The position numbers and the translations under genes were made by a program. A DNA stretch of 64,000 nt from Mrakia gelida (taxonomy: Eukaryota > Basidiomycota > Tremellomycetes > Cystofilobasidiales > Mrakiaceae), in assembly GCA_024345305.1 (NCBI GenBank), contig BRON01000015.1, positions 1,178,001 to 1,242,000 of the forward strand. Direction: 5' to 3'. Shown one piece after another: positions 9,935 through 21,600 of this stretch; the stretch's first letter is position 1; every line of letters begins with the position of its first letter. Below the pieces are notes generated by a model, which was given only the letters and a program-made list of their open reading frames with translations, searched no databases and was not told the origin of the DNA.

Positions 9935-11413
9935 TGATCAACACTCTAGCTCTCAAATAAGTAAAAGTGCGAAATCTGAAGAGGACAAAAGCTTTCGACG
10001 CGTCCCTTTGGTGAGATCCGAGCGAGCTTGGGGACGCAAAAGTTACGTCACACTAGGAAAAATCTACGCAAACTCCTCGATGTTCTCGTGGCACCTCCCT
10101 GCTCCCTTCACCTCCGCAAGAACCACGGCCAACTTCCCAGCACCGGAAGTTTCAGCAGTAGTCAGCAGGTCAAGTTTCCCATAAGCACCTGTCTTTTTTT
10201 CTTCGCATCGCTCTCGTTCCCTTGTACTTCATGCTCTCGCGCAAGCCTCAACTCGCCCGAAATGTTTTTGGAGCTTCCCTCTTCGACTCGTTTGCAAGGC
10301 AACCGCTTTTTGCAAGGCAACCGCTTGGGGCCATTGTGATGGACTGACGGAGCAGGCGCAGAGAAGACAGCGAGATGTTGGGTCGAGAACCCCTCTAGGC
10401 ATTAGGAGCATTAGAAGGACGAAGGACAGGAAGATGAATCCCCCTTTGTTCCTGTCTTGGCGTAATTCTGAACCAGATTCTTTCCGTAACAATCAGATTG
10501 AAGGGACGGCGGAAGGAGAGGTTGAGAATTCTTTGTTTTCTTAAAGCTGGGAGAAAGAGCTTGAGTTAAAATTCCCGATCGGGTGAGATGGGAGCAGTGC
10601 TGCTGTCTCCAGATGAAGTTCAGACAAATGCCCAGATGAGATTTCAACCCAACGTCTCCTTTATAGATGGGTTTCAATGCTCCTCCTTCCTCGTCACTCT
10701 TTCGCGAGGAGCTGTGCCTCGGGTAAAGAAGAGAAGCTGCATCGATCTCGTATCCATCGACGCGGTCGTTTTTGTCCTCCCTCCTCCCTCCCCCTCTCCT
10801 GACTTAGCACCCGCGCCCGTGGCAGCTCAGACCGGAAACCGAGGTCCAACGACTTCCTCTCTCGCTTGTGTGCGCGGCTCTTCGAATCCGTTTGATCGTG
10901 GTTGTTCTGGGAGACGAGGGGACAAAGAGATGCGTCGAGACTCGGTCAGTTCGTCGCTTCGATTCTTCCTCTCTCGTATTGAGTGGTAGGAGAGAAGTCT
11001 CAAAACAGGACTCCAGTACTCACCAGCGTTGTCGAGTCGAAAGATTTGACGCACAGGAAGCAAGACCAAGGAGCCGTCGTGACGCGTTTCGAGCAAGGCG
11101 GTGTTTCCGATGGCTGGTCTTGACGAGGATAGGTGTGGATCCGAGAGAGTGAGGGCAGGCGTTTGGGGAGACGAAGCGAAGATCGCAGTGGGTGGAGAGA
11201 GTGGAGAGAGATGGAGGAGCTGGAAGGATGGGAGTTCGAAGGAGGCGAATCACGCATCGAGACGAGGGCTGGAAAACGAGGAGAGGCACGGTCAGGACGG
11301 CGAACGAAGACTGAGATAGGATACATAGAGCATCTTGGAGTTCGGCGATGAGAGGATAGCTCACTTCCTTGCAACCAGCGGCCAGAGAGAAGTTGAACAA
11401 CAACAGTCTAAAT
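9935..11413. other. Region without a supported gene
   Basis: Contains scattered short ORFs on both strands. Possible intron-like signals occur on the minus strand (GTGAGC...CAG near 11270-11365; a GTGAGT donor near 11034), so a small intron-rich or decayed gene is possible, but I could not join exons convincingly. A short duplicated AAGGCAACCGCTT motif occurs at 10298-10325. Confidence 0.35.
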
Positions 11414-12094
11414 TTACATCCGGCCTAGTGACTCCGCCTCCTGTTCCAACAAGAGAAGCGAGCGTCAGCGGCTCGTCAGATTTTCTCTCCTCGTCCAAAG
11501 GAAGGGCAACATGGCTACGCACCTCACTTCCTCATAAATAAGTCCTCTCGCCTCCTTCTCGGCCTGCTCCCTAACCTTGGAGACGAAAGCCTTAACCATC
11601 TTCTGAGCTGCCTCTCCTTCCCGCACGGGTGTGACGTTCAGACAGAACCTCAACCATCCTACCACCTTCGCCTCGCCAGTGACAATGACTATACACCTTC
11701 CAAATCCTGGGTTCTTGGTATCATCGGTCCCCTCGACGACGACCTTCCAGATCCACTTGAACGGCGCGAGTTTGAAGGGCCCGTCGGACTCGACCAGCAT
11801 TCCATCCGGCAAGGGAGTGAAACGAGCGTCGTAGACGACGTTGAACTTGAAGACTTTGATGAGGCAGTCGGTGATGGTGTAGACGCTAGGATCTGTCGAG
11901 GATTGAACGACGGAGATGACATCGGGGTCGAGTTTGGTGATGAGGACGGGTTGATGAAGGAGCGAGAGGAGGAAGGGGAACGTTCGACGAAGCTGAGAGG
12001 AGGAGGACGGCTTGTTGTCCGAGAGTTTGATGTCGTCCGAGTAAGGAGGAGGGGGTGGTGGAGGAAGGGAAGGGGAAGGAGGAGAGGAAGTCAT
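11414..12094 (-). CDS. SRPBCC/START-like fold protein (DUF7053-like), paralog 1
   Basis: Exon 1 11528-12094 and exon 2 11414-11440, joined across an 87-nt intron (GTGAGG...GGAACAG), give 197 residues. After a proline-rich N-terminus (about 1-25) the protein has FPFLLSLLHQPVLI, then a beta-rich core with DARFTPLPDGMLVE followed by KWIWKVVVEG, a layout typical of small fungal SRPBCC-like proteins. A paralog of almost the same length (196 residues) with the same block (VRFTPLPDGCLLEGG) lies at 24572-25250 on the other strand. The role is unknown; the fold suggests binding a hydrophobic ligand. ATG 12094 is chosen because it starts at the conserved N-terminal segment and matches the paralog's length. 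Confidence 0.6.
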
Positions 12095-12581
12095 GGCTGG
12101 AAAGGAAGAGGGGAGGAGGAAAACGATGATGGACGTCGAGTGTCGAAAGGAGGGCGAGGTCGTCAGCTTCTCTGTTGTTTTCTCTCTTCCTCTCAAGCGA
12201 CGACGCAAAACATACGTCTTTCCCCCTTCGCATCACCAGCCTCTTACCGGAAACCTTCCTCCTCCATCCTCGATCGAGTCCTTTCCAACCGAAGCGCTGC
12301 TTTACGAGGAAATCGGTCGAAGCTTCCCTCGGTGAGCTCTCTCTCTTTCAGGATCTTCCCCTTCTCTCCCTCGCTTCGCTCACCTTCAAAGCCTTGCGCT
12401 CTCTTTCTGACACTCCAAAACTCGTTACCCAGCTAAGAGGTAAACATCCCATTGTAGAAAACGGAGATCAAGCTCACTTTCCGAGCGCTGTGGTCATGAG
12501 AAGGGAGCACGTCGAGAAGGAGGGGCATGGCTCACGAGAGGGATTCGAGCTCGACGAGGTCACTTTTGGTGAGTTTGCTGA

Positions 12582-13145
12582 GGCGAGAAGGGCGAATAGT
12601 GGATACCAGGGCGTCGTTGGTGGTGAGAAAGAGGTCTCTGAATGTATCTGGAGGACGTTTGGAGAAGGGGGAAGGAGGGAAGGACGACCGAGCCCTCCTC
12701 GAGTCCCTTCGTCCAAAGTTCAGTTCCAGCCCTCATCGTCCCACTCTATAGGACTTGCTCTTGGCGAGCATGAGCTCCATGATGCTGAGGAAGGGGTGGA
12801 GGATGGACTGGGGGGGATAAGCGTGATTTGACGCCAGGAGGGGAAGGGGAAGACCGAGAGGAGGAGAGCTTCAGGCGAAGGGAAGCTCTCCTCGTTGAAG
12901 AGAGTGGGGAGCGAGCTGATGCAAGGCCACGAGACACCCTTGACTCGTACTGGACTTCCTCGTGACAGTCCGATGGTTCTGTGATGATCCTGTCGAACTT
13001 CTGGAGCGAAACGTACATGCAGGAGAGCAGGAAGGAGGTCGCAAGGAGGGTTGAAGGACCCGCGAATAGTTGAGCTCGACCTCCTCGTGAGTCTTCCTTC
13101 CTCCCGCTGTGCTCCGAGAGCCAGGCGCCTTGACGCTGATTTCAC
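12582..13145 (-). pseudogene. Decayed gene of unknown family
   Basis: Minus-strand coding character is strong but no single frame stays open. A segment coding SIMELMLAKSKSYRVGR is followed in frame by TGA near 12738 and then by more plausible sequence (DTFRDLFLTTNDALV, ending LVELESLS and a stop near 12582). Further upstream (to about 13145) other frames look coding. The domain was not recognised; a degraded relative of the nearby F-box genes is possible. Confidence 0.25.
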
Positions 13146-13917
13146 AAGTTTTCTACCTACTCTCCGTATCAGGGTCAGTTCCGCCTCTTGCAGCTCTCAG
13201 CGACCATCGAGGTGAGCAGATCTCGCGCGTCCACTCTCCTGCCTCGTCTCGTCTCGGACGTTTTCCACTGACCCGGATCTATACTTCCTGCTTCTCGCAC
13301 CGTGGATATGTACAGGTAGATACGAGGTTTCGTCTTCCTACCAGTTCATCGTTCCTTCCATCGTCGTTCGTAGCCGATGTTCTGAGGAAACCGACCAAAA
13401 GGAAGCGCGAGATGGTTTCTCCGTCGTTGGATGGTCGTGCGGGGAGGAACCATCGACGAGCTGAACCCCTTCCTGGCCGTCTTCTTCTAGTGTGTGCTCA
13501 TCTTTCTGCTAGCCCTACCCTCCTTGGCGATCATTGCGAAGGTTACGCTTTCCAAACGTTCTTTCCCTACTGAGCCTCTCGCGACTCGCCTCGCGTTTCT
13601 TTCTCTTTCTCGGCGTCGCTGACTTTTTCTTACCCTCCGCCGATTTCAGATCTACTCTTACATCATCCAATCGCGCGTCTGTGACCCCTATCGACTCCGA
13701 TCTCTTCAGCCCACCCCGTTCGGTCTTCAACGACCTTCCAAACGTGCATCTTCCCCTCCTTCCTCCCCTCCTTCCGTCCTTCTGAGTCCCACCGTGCCCC
13801 ATTCGGACTTCCAGGAAACGACCGAGATCTAGGAGTATATAGGATCGGCCCGGATCACTCTTCTTCACCCAACACTCACCTCAACCATCTTTTACAACCC
13901 TCCCTTCCCTCCCCTCA

Positions 13918-14666
13918 ATGCTCTTCTCCAAATTCATCAAGTCGAAACCTCCCACAGATCCGGAGTTCACTAGCGCCCCTCCAGTCGAGGGCTTCGACGT
14001 AGAAGTCCAGGATGAGGTCAAGAAACAAAAAGTCGTTCTGCTGAAGTGAGTCTTCAGCCCATCGCTCGACGCTTCGTTTCGTATCTCGCCTTCCTTTCTC
14101 TCTCGAGCTGACCATACGTTCACACACCTCTCTCTTCGTCGTCTTCTTCCACAGTTACCTCGTCGCCCTTTTGTGAGCAGTCCTCTCTCTCGCCTCCGTC
14201 TCGAAAGCGGCAGAGCTCTACGCGCGACGGCCCGCCCTGACTTTCTTTCCTCTCCTCTTCCCTCCTCCCTCCTCTTCAGCGCTGCCTTCGGTCTCTTCGG
14301 ACGATGGTGAGTCTCTCGCACCCTGTTCGTCACTCTCGTTTGCTCTCTCGCTCGAGAGTATGGACTCGTACTGATCTGTAAACCCTTCTTCCCTCCATCA
14401 GGCTCAACAGCATCGGTGCCAAGAGACGACGAAGCTGGGATCTGAGGCTTCAGGAGACTCGACGTGGAAGGACTCTAACCCTAACCCTAACCCTAACCCT
14501 AACCCTCTCATTGGTTCTCCGTCTGGCCGATTTCAGAACTCTCTCCGGAAGACGCGTCAATTCACCAGCTTCGCCGAATCCTCTCCGAGTCTCGCTTTTG
14601 GACGTGTCTTACCTCGACTTCGACCCAGAGGGACGACGGATCTTGTTTGAGAGTAGGGAGACCTAA
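13918..14666 (+). CDS. Small membrane protein whose ORF runs through telomeric repeats
   Basis: Four exons: 13918-14045, 14155-14172 (18 nt), 14280-14306 and 14402-14666, phases matching, 145 residues. Each intron has GTGAG and ends CAG. The N-terminal half reads MLFSKFIKSKPPTDPEF..., then a hydrophobic segment NYLVALFAAFGLFGRW across the exon 1-4 joins, then a basic stretch GAKRRRSWDLRL. From 14475 the frame enters five CTAACC repeats and codes alternating Thr-Leu, then continues open for about 50 codons (ending LFESRET and TAA). The ancestral gene may have ended near the repeat. Family not recognised. Confidence 0.5.
14475..14506 (+). repeat. Interstitial telomere-like repeat (CTAACC)5
   Basis: Five perfect CTAACC units plus CT, matching the common fungal telomere repeat TTAGGG on the other strand. 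It lies inside the last exon of the ORF at 13918-14666. Confidence 0.9.
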
Positions 14667-14739
14667 GATGAGACGCTCTGGTTGGACTTTGGTCTAAGAA
14701 CTGCTTTCGTTCCAGCCTAGTAAACTCGACTTCTCTTAA

Positions 14740-15378
14740 TTGTCCTTCTCGACCTTCCTTCTCGATCACTCTCTCTCTTCCCGAGACTCATCGCTCACGC
14801 CGTACTTTCTCCAATTCATAGACCTTATACGTTCGAGCAATCGACTCAACGCCAACGCTGTACTTCGAAGCTGTTGGCTCGAGAGGGATAAGGAGACCGT
14901 GGAGAAGATGTGGGAGGTTGTTCCGTTGTTCATAAAAGGTGAGCTCGCCTCGCTCTTGTTCCCTCCCTCTTCAGCATCAACTCGAACGGACTCGAATCGG
15001 ACACATCGCGTCTTTTTCCCTTCAGATATCAGCCTTCCCCGAGAGCTGAGTTCTCGAACACTTGTCTTCTCGCAACCCGCTCGGCGCGTGGGCATTGTAC
15101 GACCCCGACAGCATCAAGCCTTGCGTCTGTCGATTGTTTTGAGAACCACGTCAGCTTGCTCCAGAGAGGAGGTAGTGCAGGTCGCGTTGCAGGTGGAACT
15201 TTCGATCCTCATCGACGTTCTTTCATCAATTGCTCGTTCTTCGGATTTGAACAAGGATACGTTACTAAGCTACAACATGAGACCTCTCAGCCAGTCGCAA
15301 CCTTCCAACATGCGACGCGGATCGCTCAGGGACCTCCGAAGACGATTGGAGCGGGTTTGGGTGGTCCTGGACGTCTAG
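14740..15378 (+). pseudogene. Uncharacterised ORF running into an LTR relic
   Basis: Plus-strand coding character with one plausible intron (donor after FIK near 14939, acceptor near 15026) joining RDKETVEKMWEVVPLFIK to DISLPRELSSRTLVFS. The frame then runs through the copia-1 LTR relic at 15253-15309 and stops at 15378, overlapping the 3' end of the convergent F-box gene. No start with good context and no known domain; probably a gene remnant. Confidence 0.3.
15253..15309 (-). repeat. Copia-1 LTR relic (one end only)
   Basis: Matches the last ~57 bases (plus strand) of the copia-1 LTR (GTTACTAAGCTAC...ACCTTCCAACA) with about seven substitutions. It ends 17 bases before the stop codon of the F-box gene on the minus strand. 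Confidence 0.75.
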
Positions 15379-16751
15379 TATCTGGACCAACATGGTGAGA
15401 TATATCCTGCAGTAAAAAAATGAAGGAAAGGAGGAGGTCAGAAGAGAAGAGAAAGAAAGTGAGAAAGCAAGCTCAGGAGAAGTCCAGACCATTACTCACA
15501 AATCCCTTTCCCAGTGTGACCTTATACTTCCTCCTCTGCACCCCATCTAACAGGCTCAACGCAGCCAACAACCTGTCCTCATCTCCCTTCTCCGAGACTA
15601 GAATCTCAATCCCGCCATCCCCAATCTGTGTGCACTCCCCAACTCCCCTCGCACCCAGTTCCCTCACAAGCCCTCTCCACGCCTCTACCTCATCAAACAC
15701 ACCCCTCCTCATAGCCGGGACCTCTGCAAACCCTTCCCTGCTCCTCCTAAAATCGAAAACATGATTCGGCAAAGCCTCCATGAATTCACCCGTAAAAGGA
15801 AGGTAACTCCTCCCGCTTCCGTAGCAGAGTAGAACACACCTAGAAGACATCTTCTCCAGCCTCGTCCACCTCATAAAAGCGCCCGCGATCCAGTGGAATT
15901 CCGTCGAGACCACCTCGAACAAGACGTCCTCATCCTGGGGGGCGAAGATCTGGGAGTAGAACTTTGGATCGAGATGGGCAAAGACGTGAAGTTGGGCGAG
16001 GATGGGCTGATTCGATCCCCATTCGAGGGTGAGGTGATTGATGCGGAGAGGGAAGCTGGGGTTTGGGAGACGAGAGCGAGGGAGGGAGAGGTGAGGGTGT
16101 TGTTCGAGGAGAAGAGGGTTTGGAGGAGGTGGGGGAAGGAAGAAGTGGAGGTTGGACAGGAGGCGAAGACCTAAGTGGGGTTGGAGTCGGGAGGAGGTAG
16201 GTAGGGGTGGGGATGGCTGCCAGTGAGGAAACGAGGGAAGGGAGGGAAGGAGGGAAGGAGGGACGTGAGCATTACTACATTCTTTTTCAACCTTCGTTGT
16301 AAGTTGCAAGACAGAGGTCCTGGCTCTTGCTCACCTCGTGGAATAGACAAGCCATCTTGAAGTACGAGTCTACCAAGAGATCTCTCCATAGCAGGGGTCC
16401 AGCGATCTTGAGGAGGTCGTAGCAGACAAGAGAGAAGGACGCCAGAGTTGGAGGGTGGTCTGTTTCACGGACGATGGCGACGATGATCTCCCAGGGAGCT
16501 TGAGGAGCGAAAGTGGAGGATAGGAAGGGAGAGGTCTCATCGAGGAGGGTGGCCTGTAGAGAAAAGAAGTATATTGAGCGAGGTGGGATGTGGAACGAGT
16601 GGAAGACGAGGAAGGAGGAGAGTTCAGTGGAGGAAGATGATGAGCTCACGTCCTCCATCAGCAAACCGACTAATGGTCCTTCCAAGGCTGCTCCACTGAG
16701 GTTTCCATACGAGCAAGACGAGGAGGATGTGGGCGACGCTGGAGGATCCAT
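15326..16751 (-). CDS. F-box-like protein, 397 residues
   Basis: Four exons on the minus strand: 16650-16751, 16335-16553, 15500-16291 and 15326-15406, all phase 0. Introns are 96, 43 and 93 nt; the last has a CTGACC branch site and CTGCAG end. After a serine-rich N-terminus comes the F-box APWEIIVAIVRETDHPPTLA (about residues 50-95) with WRDLLVDSYFK, then a proline-rich linker and a C-terminal half with beta/leucine-rich segments (NPSFPLRINHLTLEW). Probable SCF substrate adaptor of unknown target. The last exon (DISHHVGPDTRRPG...) ends next to an LTR relic. Start taken at MDPPASP, the first in-frame ATG. Confidence 0.6.
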
Positions 16752-16803
16752 ATCTAGGAAAGGCGAGGTTGAGGGAACGTTCAAGGAGCAGGAGAAGTTC
16801 TAA

Positions 16804-17172
16804 GATTCGAGGTCGAGCTAACCTTGTTTCCTTCATTGACCCCCTCCTATGGCTCCTCTTCGACTGTTTCCTTTTTTCGATGGCCTCAAGAAAACGAAGC
16901 CACGTTAAAGGACGCAAGACATGTCTAACATGCCGATAGCAGAATTAGCAAAAAAACATTGAACGGTACGCATGGGCAGCTGACTGCACACGAGATCTGA
17001 GCCGGTCATAGAGGTAAACCATGGTCCCTGATACATAGCCCTAACCCTGCGAGAACCGTCTTTTAACTTGATTCGCGTGACGGAAGTCGCGAAACATAGT
17101 TCACAACAGCTCTGCTTAGCCTCCAATCTCATTTGCCCAGCATCTGAACCATGACCCTATGGAATCCTACTA
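16804..17172. other. Short intergenic stretch with telomere-like CCCTAACCCT
   Basis: No gene is supported. 17039-17048 has CCCTAACCCT, a minimal telomere-like motif that may be chance. Confidence 0.4.
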
Positions 17173-17490
17173 CTAAACCTTCTCAACAAGCGGCACTGAT
17201 ACCTCCTCCTTGGCCGGTTTCCTTGCCGAAAGACGTGGAGCTTCGTTGAGCTGTCTCCCTTCCTTCTTCTCCATCTCCTCCTCTCCCACCAACGAGCCAT
17301 CCGTCTTCCGTGTGATGGTAAAGAATTTAGAAACGGTGATGAAAACCACGCTCAAGAGTCCGAAGACCGTCGGTGTTTCGGGAGAGACGGGGCGCTCGAG
17401 CAAGGTGTAAAAACCGATGAGGAACAGGGTGAAGGTGAAGGCGAGGACGCTCTTGATAAGGAGTTGCGGAAGCCAGTTGGAGAGCGACAT
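17173..17490 (-). CDS. Small two-span membrane protein, unknown family
   Basis: Single exon, 105 residues, starting MSLSNWLPQLLIK. Two hydrophobic segments (about residues 9-31 and 41-59) are separated by a short polar loop, followed by a charged tail rich in Lys and Glu (GEEEMEKKEGRQ) ending VPLVEKV. Probably a small organelle or ER membrane protein; I cannot assign it further. Confidence 0.5.
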   Translation of the reverse strand: MSLSNWLPQLLIKSVLAFTFTLFLIGFYTLLERPVSPETPTVFGLLSVVFITVSKFFTITRKTDGSLVGEEEMEKKEGRQLNEAPRLSARKPAKEEVSVPLVEKV

Positions 17491-17749
17491 ATTTGACTTT
17501 GGAGAGGAGCTTTTGGGGAAGGTAGGATGTTGAGAGGGAGAGGGAGAAAGGCGGCGGGGAGAGGGCAACGTTGGGTGACCGACGACAGGTCTGAGGGAAC
17601 GGATGACCGAGGAAAGAAAGAGAAGCGTCAGTCCCACTGTATCTAGTAGAAGGTGATCCCGAGTAGATGCCTACGTAAAGCGAGATTGAGGCGGAGTGTG
17701 GTGTGAAGCAAGGACTAACAGTGCCAGGGTAGATTTAAAAGGAAGAGGA

Positions 17750-18318
17750 AATGCGACCGAGCAAGAAGGGTTGCTTGATCTCCTTCTGGGACAGAGCGGA
17801 TAAGTCCCTCGAGGTGAGTGAGCATGGAAGCGTTCGAGGATGGCTGAGAGGATGGCAAGGAGTCCATGGTAGATGATGGAGAGGCGGGGGGGACGAAGAG
17901 GAAGAGTTCACCGTTGTAGGACAAGGAAGGAAGGGGAGGATAATATGGTGAGCTTCGAGCTTTCACCTTTGCGCAGCTGCAGAACGACTCGATCCTCACC
18001 CAAGAAAGCTCCTACGGCAAGATCTGTAGTACTCACTAACAGCTCGATCCTCGAAGTTCTAACTTGAAGTCAACTCCGCAAATAGTCTGCCTTCTTCACG
18101 ACGCGTCTCCTCCCTCTTCCCTTCCTCTTCGGTCTCTCCATCCCCCCTTTTCCCTCCATCTCTCTCTTACCAAAAACCAAGATCAAAGCATGTAGACCAT
18201 CCGGGATGTAGTCATGGCTGGTAGGCACTCCTCCGAACCGTCTACGAGAACCATCTTCCCACCGCAGAGGTCTTGCTTCTTTTAAGTGAAGTTGGATACA
18301 GTCGCTGAGAGATGGCAT
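17750..18318 (-). CDS. Possible small multi-exon gene, unknown
   Basis: Minus-strand ATG at 18318 begins MPSLSDCIQLHLKEARP and runs to a GTAAGA donor after LILVFG near 18169. Downstream, a piece coding STTDLAVGAFLGEDRVV (near 17960-18040) and MDSLPSSQPSSNASMLTHLEGLI (near 17790-17867) have coding character, but the joins are uncertain. Nothing recognisable. Confidence 0.25.
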
Positions 18319-18427
18319 GAACTGGGCTAACGGCGTTGCTTCTGTTCTCTTAAGCTTCTACTTTATAACTTCCACTTGAATCACCTTCGGGTCGTACCTC
18401 AACTTCATTCCTTCACAAGTACCTGAC

Positions 18428-18657
18428 TGTTGTTGGGTCGTCCACTTGAGCTTAGGGATGTCTGCAGGATGTGGTTCAAAGCTTGTTGTATAAAGCTAGC
18501 TACTCGAAAGGTTTATATACTATGGAAATGGTCACGTGATCTGAAGGTAGCTTACAAAGCTGTTGTTCACTAAGGAGGGTTACTGACATGGGGACTGAAC
18601 GAGACGCGTTACTAAGCTACTACGTAAGACCTCTCTGCGAGTCGCCACCTTCCAACA
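18428..18657 (-). repeat. 3' LTR of copia-1 copy 2
   Basis: 230 bp, appears identical to 23042-23271. Confidence 0.92.
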
Positions 18658-18687
18658 CTCCCACTCGACGAGCTGAGAGCCCTTCCT

Positions 18688-21600
18688 TCATTTCCCCCTC
18701 TGCGGGTTTCCATCCATGTCTCCGCTGGTCTTCTGATCCATGCGCGAGGGTTCCTTCTGGATGTTGAGCGATTTCTTGAACCGTTCGAGCTTTTCGACTC
18801 CGAGAGCCTTGGTGAGGATGTCTGCCTGCATGTCCTCGGTGGGACAGTAGTTGAGCTTGATGAATCCTCTCTGTTGGGCCTCTCGTCCGTATTTGTACGC
18901 GACGTCGATGTGCTTGGTCTTCTCCGAGTGAGTACCGTTCTTGGTTGTTTCGATGGCTCCTTGGTTGTCTACGTTTACTGGGATCGATCCGGTGTCGTAT
19001 CCGAGTTCAGCGAGGATCTTGGCGACCCATCTAAGGCTCCGGCATCCTGCGGAGAGAGCGATGTACTCTGCTTCAAGAGAAGAGAGACTGATTGCCTTTT
19101 GGCGTCGACTCGCCCAGATGACTGTGGATCCAAATACCTTGACGACGAAACCTGTTGTTGATCGTCTTGATTCCGTGTCTCCGGCGTAGTCGGAGTCGGT
19201 CCATAGTTCTGCGATTGGAGCGTCCGAGTGTCCTCCAAGTTGAAGCGACGTGTCTGCTGATCCTTGTAGGTATCGCATGACCTTCTTGACTGCTCCCCAG
19301 TGAACCCTTCGTGGGTCCGAACTGAATCGGCTGAGAACTCCGACGGCGAAGGCGATGTCCGGTCGGGTGCAGACTTGGAGGTACATCAACGATCCCACCG
19401 CTTCGAGGTAGGGTACTCCGTCCAGCTTCTCTGATCCCGAATCCTCCGATTGGACCGACAGTTGCCTAAAGTCGTCCATCGGAACCTTGTTTGGTTTAGC
19501 GCCGACCATGTTGAATCGTTCGAGGACCGTTTGAACGTATCGTTTCTGGCTGAGGTCCATTGTCCCCGCCTTGCGGTCCCTCGTAACGTCGATTCCGAGG
19601 ATGGTTCCTGGGTTGAGGTCTCCTCTGTCGTCGATCTTGAATTCCTTCTGGATCTCCGTCATGACCCACTCCAAATCCTCCTTGTCTCCTGCGGCGACGA
19701 AGTCGTCAACGTACTGGACCAACATGATCCGTCGTCCCTTCCTATGCCCTATGTAGATACAAGGGTCCGCTTCGAGTGGATGGAGATTGAGTTGAGTTTG
19801 AAAGAACTTTGAGGAATGATTGTAGAGCGCGAGTGGTGATTGCTTGAGTCCGTATAGGGCCTTGAGGAGATGCACGACGAGTTTCTTCTTGTCGGCTCCC
19901 TTTTGTTCGTACCCTGTTGGCTGTTCCATGAAGACCGTTTCGACTAGGTCTGCTGTGAGGAACGCCGTCTTGAAGTCTCCTTGGACTAGATCGAGATCCT
20001 CCGATGCTGCGATGGCGAGGACGATCCTGAGTGAGTTGAGCTTTGATACCGGCGCGTACGTCTCGACGTAGTCGACTCCTTCTTGCTGACTGAATCCCTT
20101 GGCGACCCATCTAGCTTTGAAGCGAGTAATCCTCCCGTCGGCTTCTTTCTTGAGCGCGTAGACCCAGCGACCTCTGACCGTTTTTGATCCTGAGGGTAGC
20201 TCTGTGAGTTCAAAGACTCCGTTCCCTTCCATCGACACCATCTCTTCGTCCATCGCTTCCCTCCAGAAGTATGCGTGCTCCGACGCCATGGCTTCTCCGT
20301 ATGTATTTGGGACGGAGGGTGGTGGAAGATCCTCGAGTTTGGGTTGCGTCGCTTGAGCGTGTCCGGCGAAGTCCTCCGAAATGAAGTCGGTGATGTCGTA
20401 GTCTGTCTGGACAAATCTTGCCGAGTCTCCTGTTCCTGTGAGAGGTTTCTTGTGCCGTTGACCTTGTCCGTAGCTCCCACTCAAATCGACAGCCGGTTCA
20501 TCGATGATGGGCTCGTAAGTGTAGGAGTGCTTGACGCGTGATGGGTTGGGTTTCCTTGCCTCGGTCCCCCTGACCGGGTCTTGTTGGTTGGACTTGAGTA
20601 GGTGCTGTTCCTCTCCTTTGTCCTCCTCCAGTTCCTTCTCTTCTTCTTCCTCCTCCTTGTGGTCCTCCTTGATTCCGGCTTGTCCCATTCCTGGTAGCTC
20701 CACCGTCTGGTGGACTCCACGTGTTTCGTCGAAGATAACGTCCCGAGAATGAAGGATCGACCGCTTGGGGTCTCCATGGACTTGAAGTCGATAGGCCTTC
20801 TTCCCGTTGAGATCGCCGTATCCGAGGAAGATGCACTTGATGCTCTTGGGTTGATGCTTGATCTTTTGAAGGTTGAGCGCGTAAGCGAGAGCTCCGAACG
20901 TCCGCATTGCAGTGAGGTCGGGCTTCCTTTTGTAGTAGGCTTGGTAGGGGGTTTGAGAGTTGACTGAGGATGAGGGAATGCGGTTGATTGTGTATGTGGC
21001 GTAGTTCATGGCTTCCGCCCAGTAGGATCCGTCGAGGTCCCTCGCGTCTCGTAGCGCGCAGGTGATCTTCTCCTCGATGGTTCGCATTCCTCGTTCGGCC
21101 TTGCCGTTTTGTTGCGGTGTGTGTGGGATAGTCGTTTCCTTGGTGATTCCTTCGTCCCGGAGATAGAACTCGTAGTCCTTCGACGTGTATTCCCCACCGT
21201 TGTCTGACCTGATCCGTTTGACGACGTGATTGGTCCTTTTCTCCTCCCTTTTCCTCCAGGTGATGAATGTTGCCAGTGTTTCCGACTTCCTCTTCAATGC
21301 GAACGACCAGTGGTAGTTGCTGAAGTCGTCCCAGATCGTCATCATGTAACGCATTCCTTGAGCCGAGGCGATTGGCATCGGTCCGGCGAGATCCGTGTGG
21401 ACGAGTTCGAGAGGTGAAGTGGTTTTGGTGGTGGAGGTGGGGAATGGAGTTCGATGTTGTTTCCCTTCGACGCAAGGTACGCAGATCCTTTCCTTGAATC
21501 CGATGATGTCCTTTTTGGTGAAGGTTGGTAGGAGCTTCTGACGAGACAACTCCTCCATGGCGGAGATAGAAGCGTGACCGAGCCGGCGATGAAGGACCTC

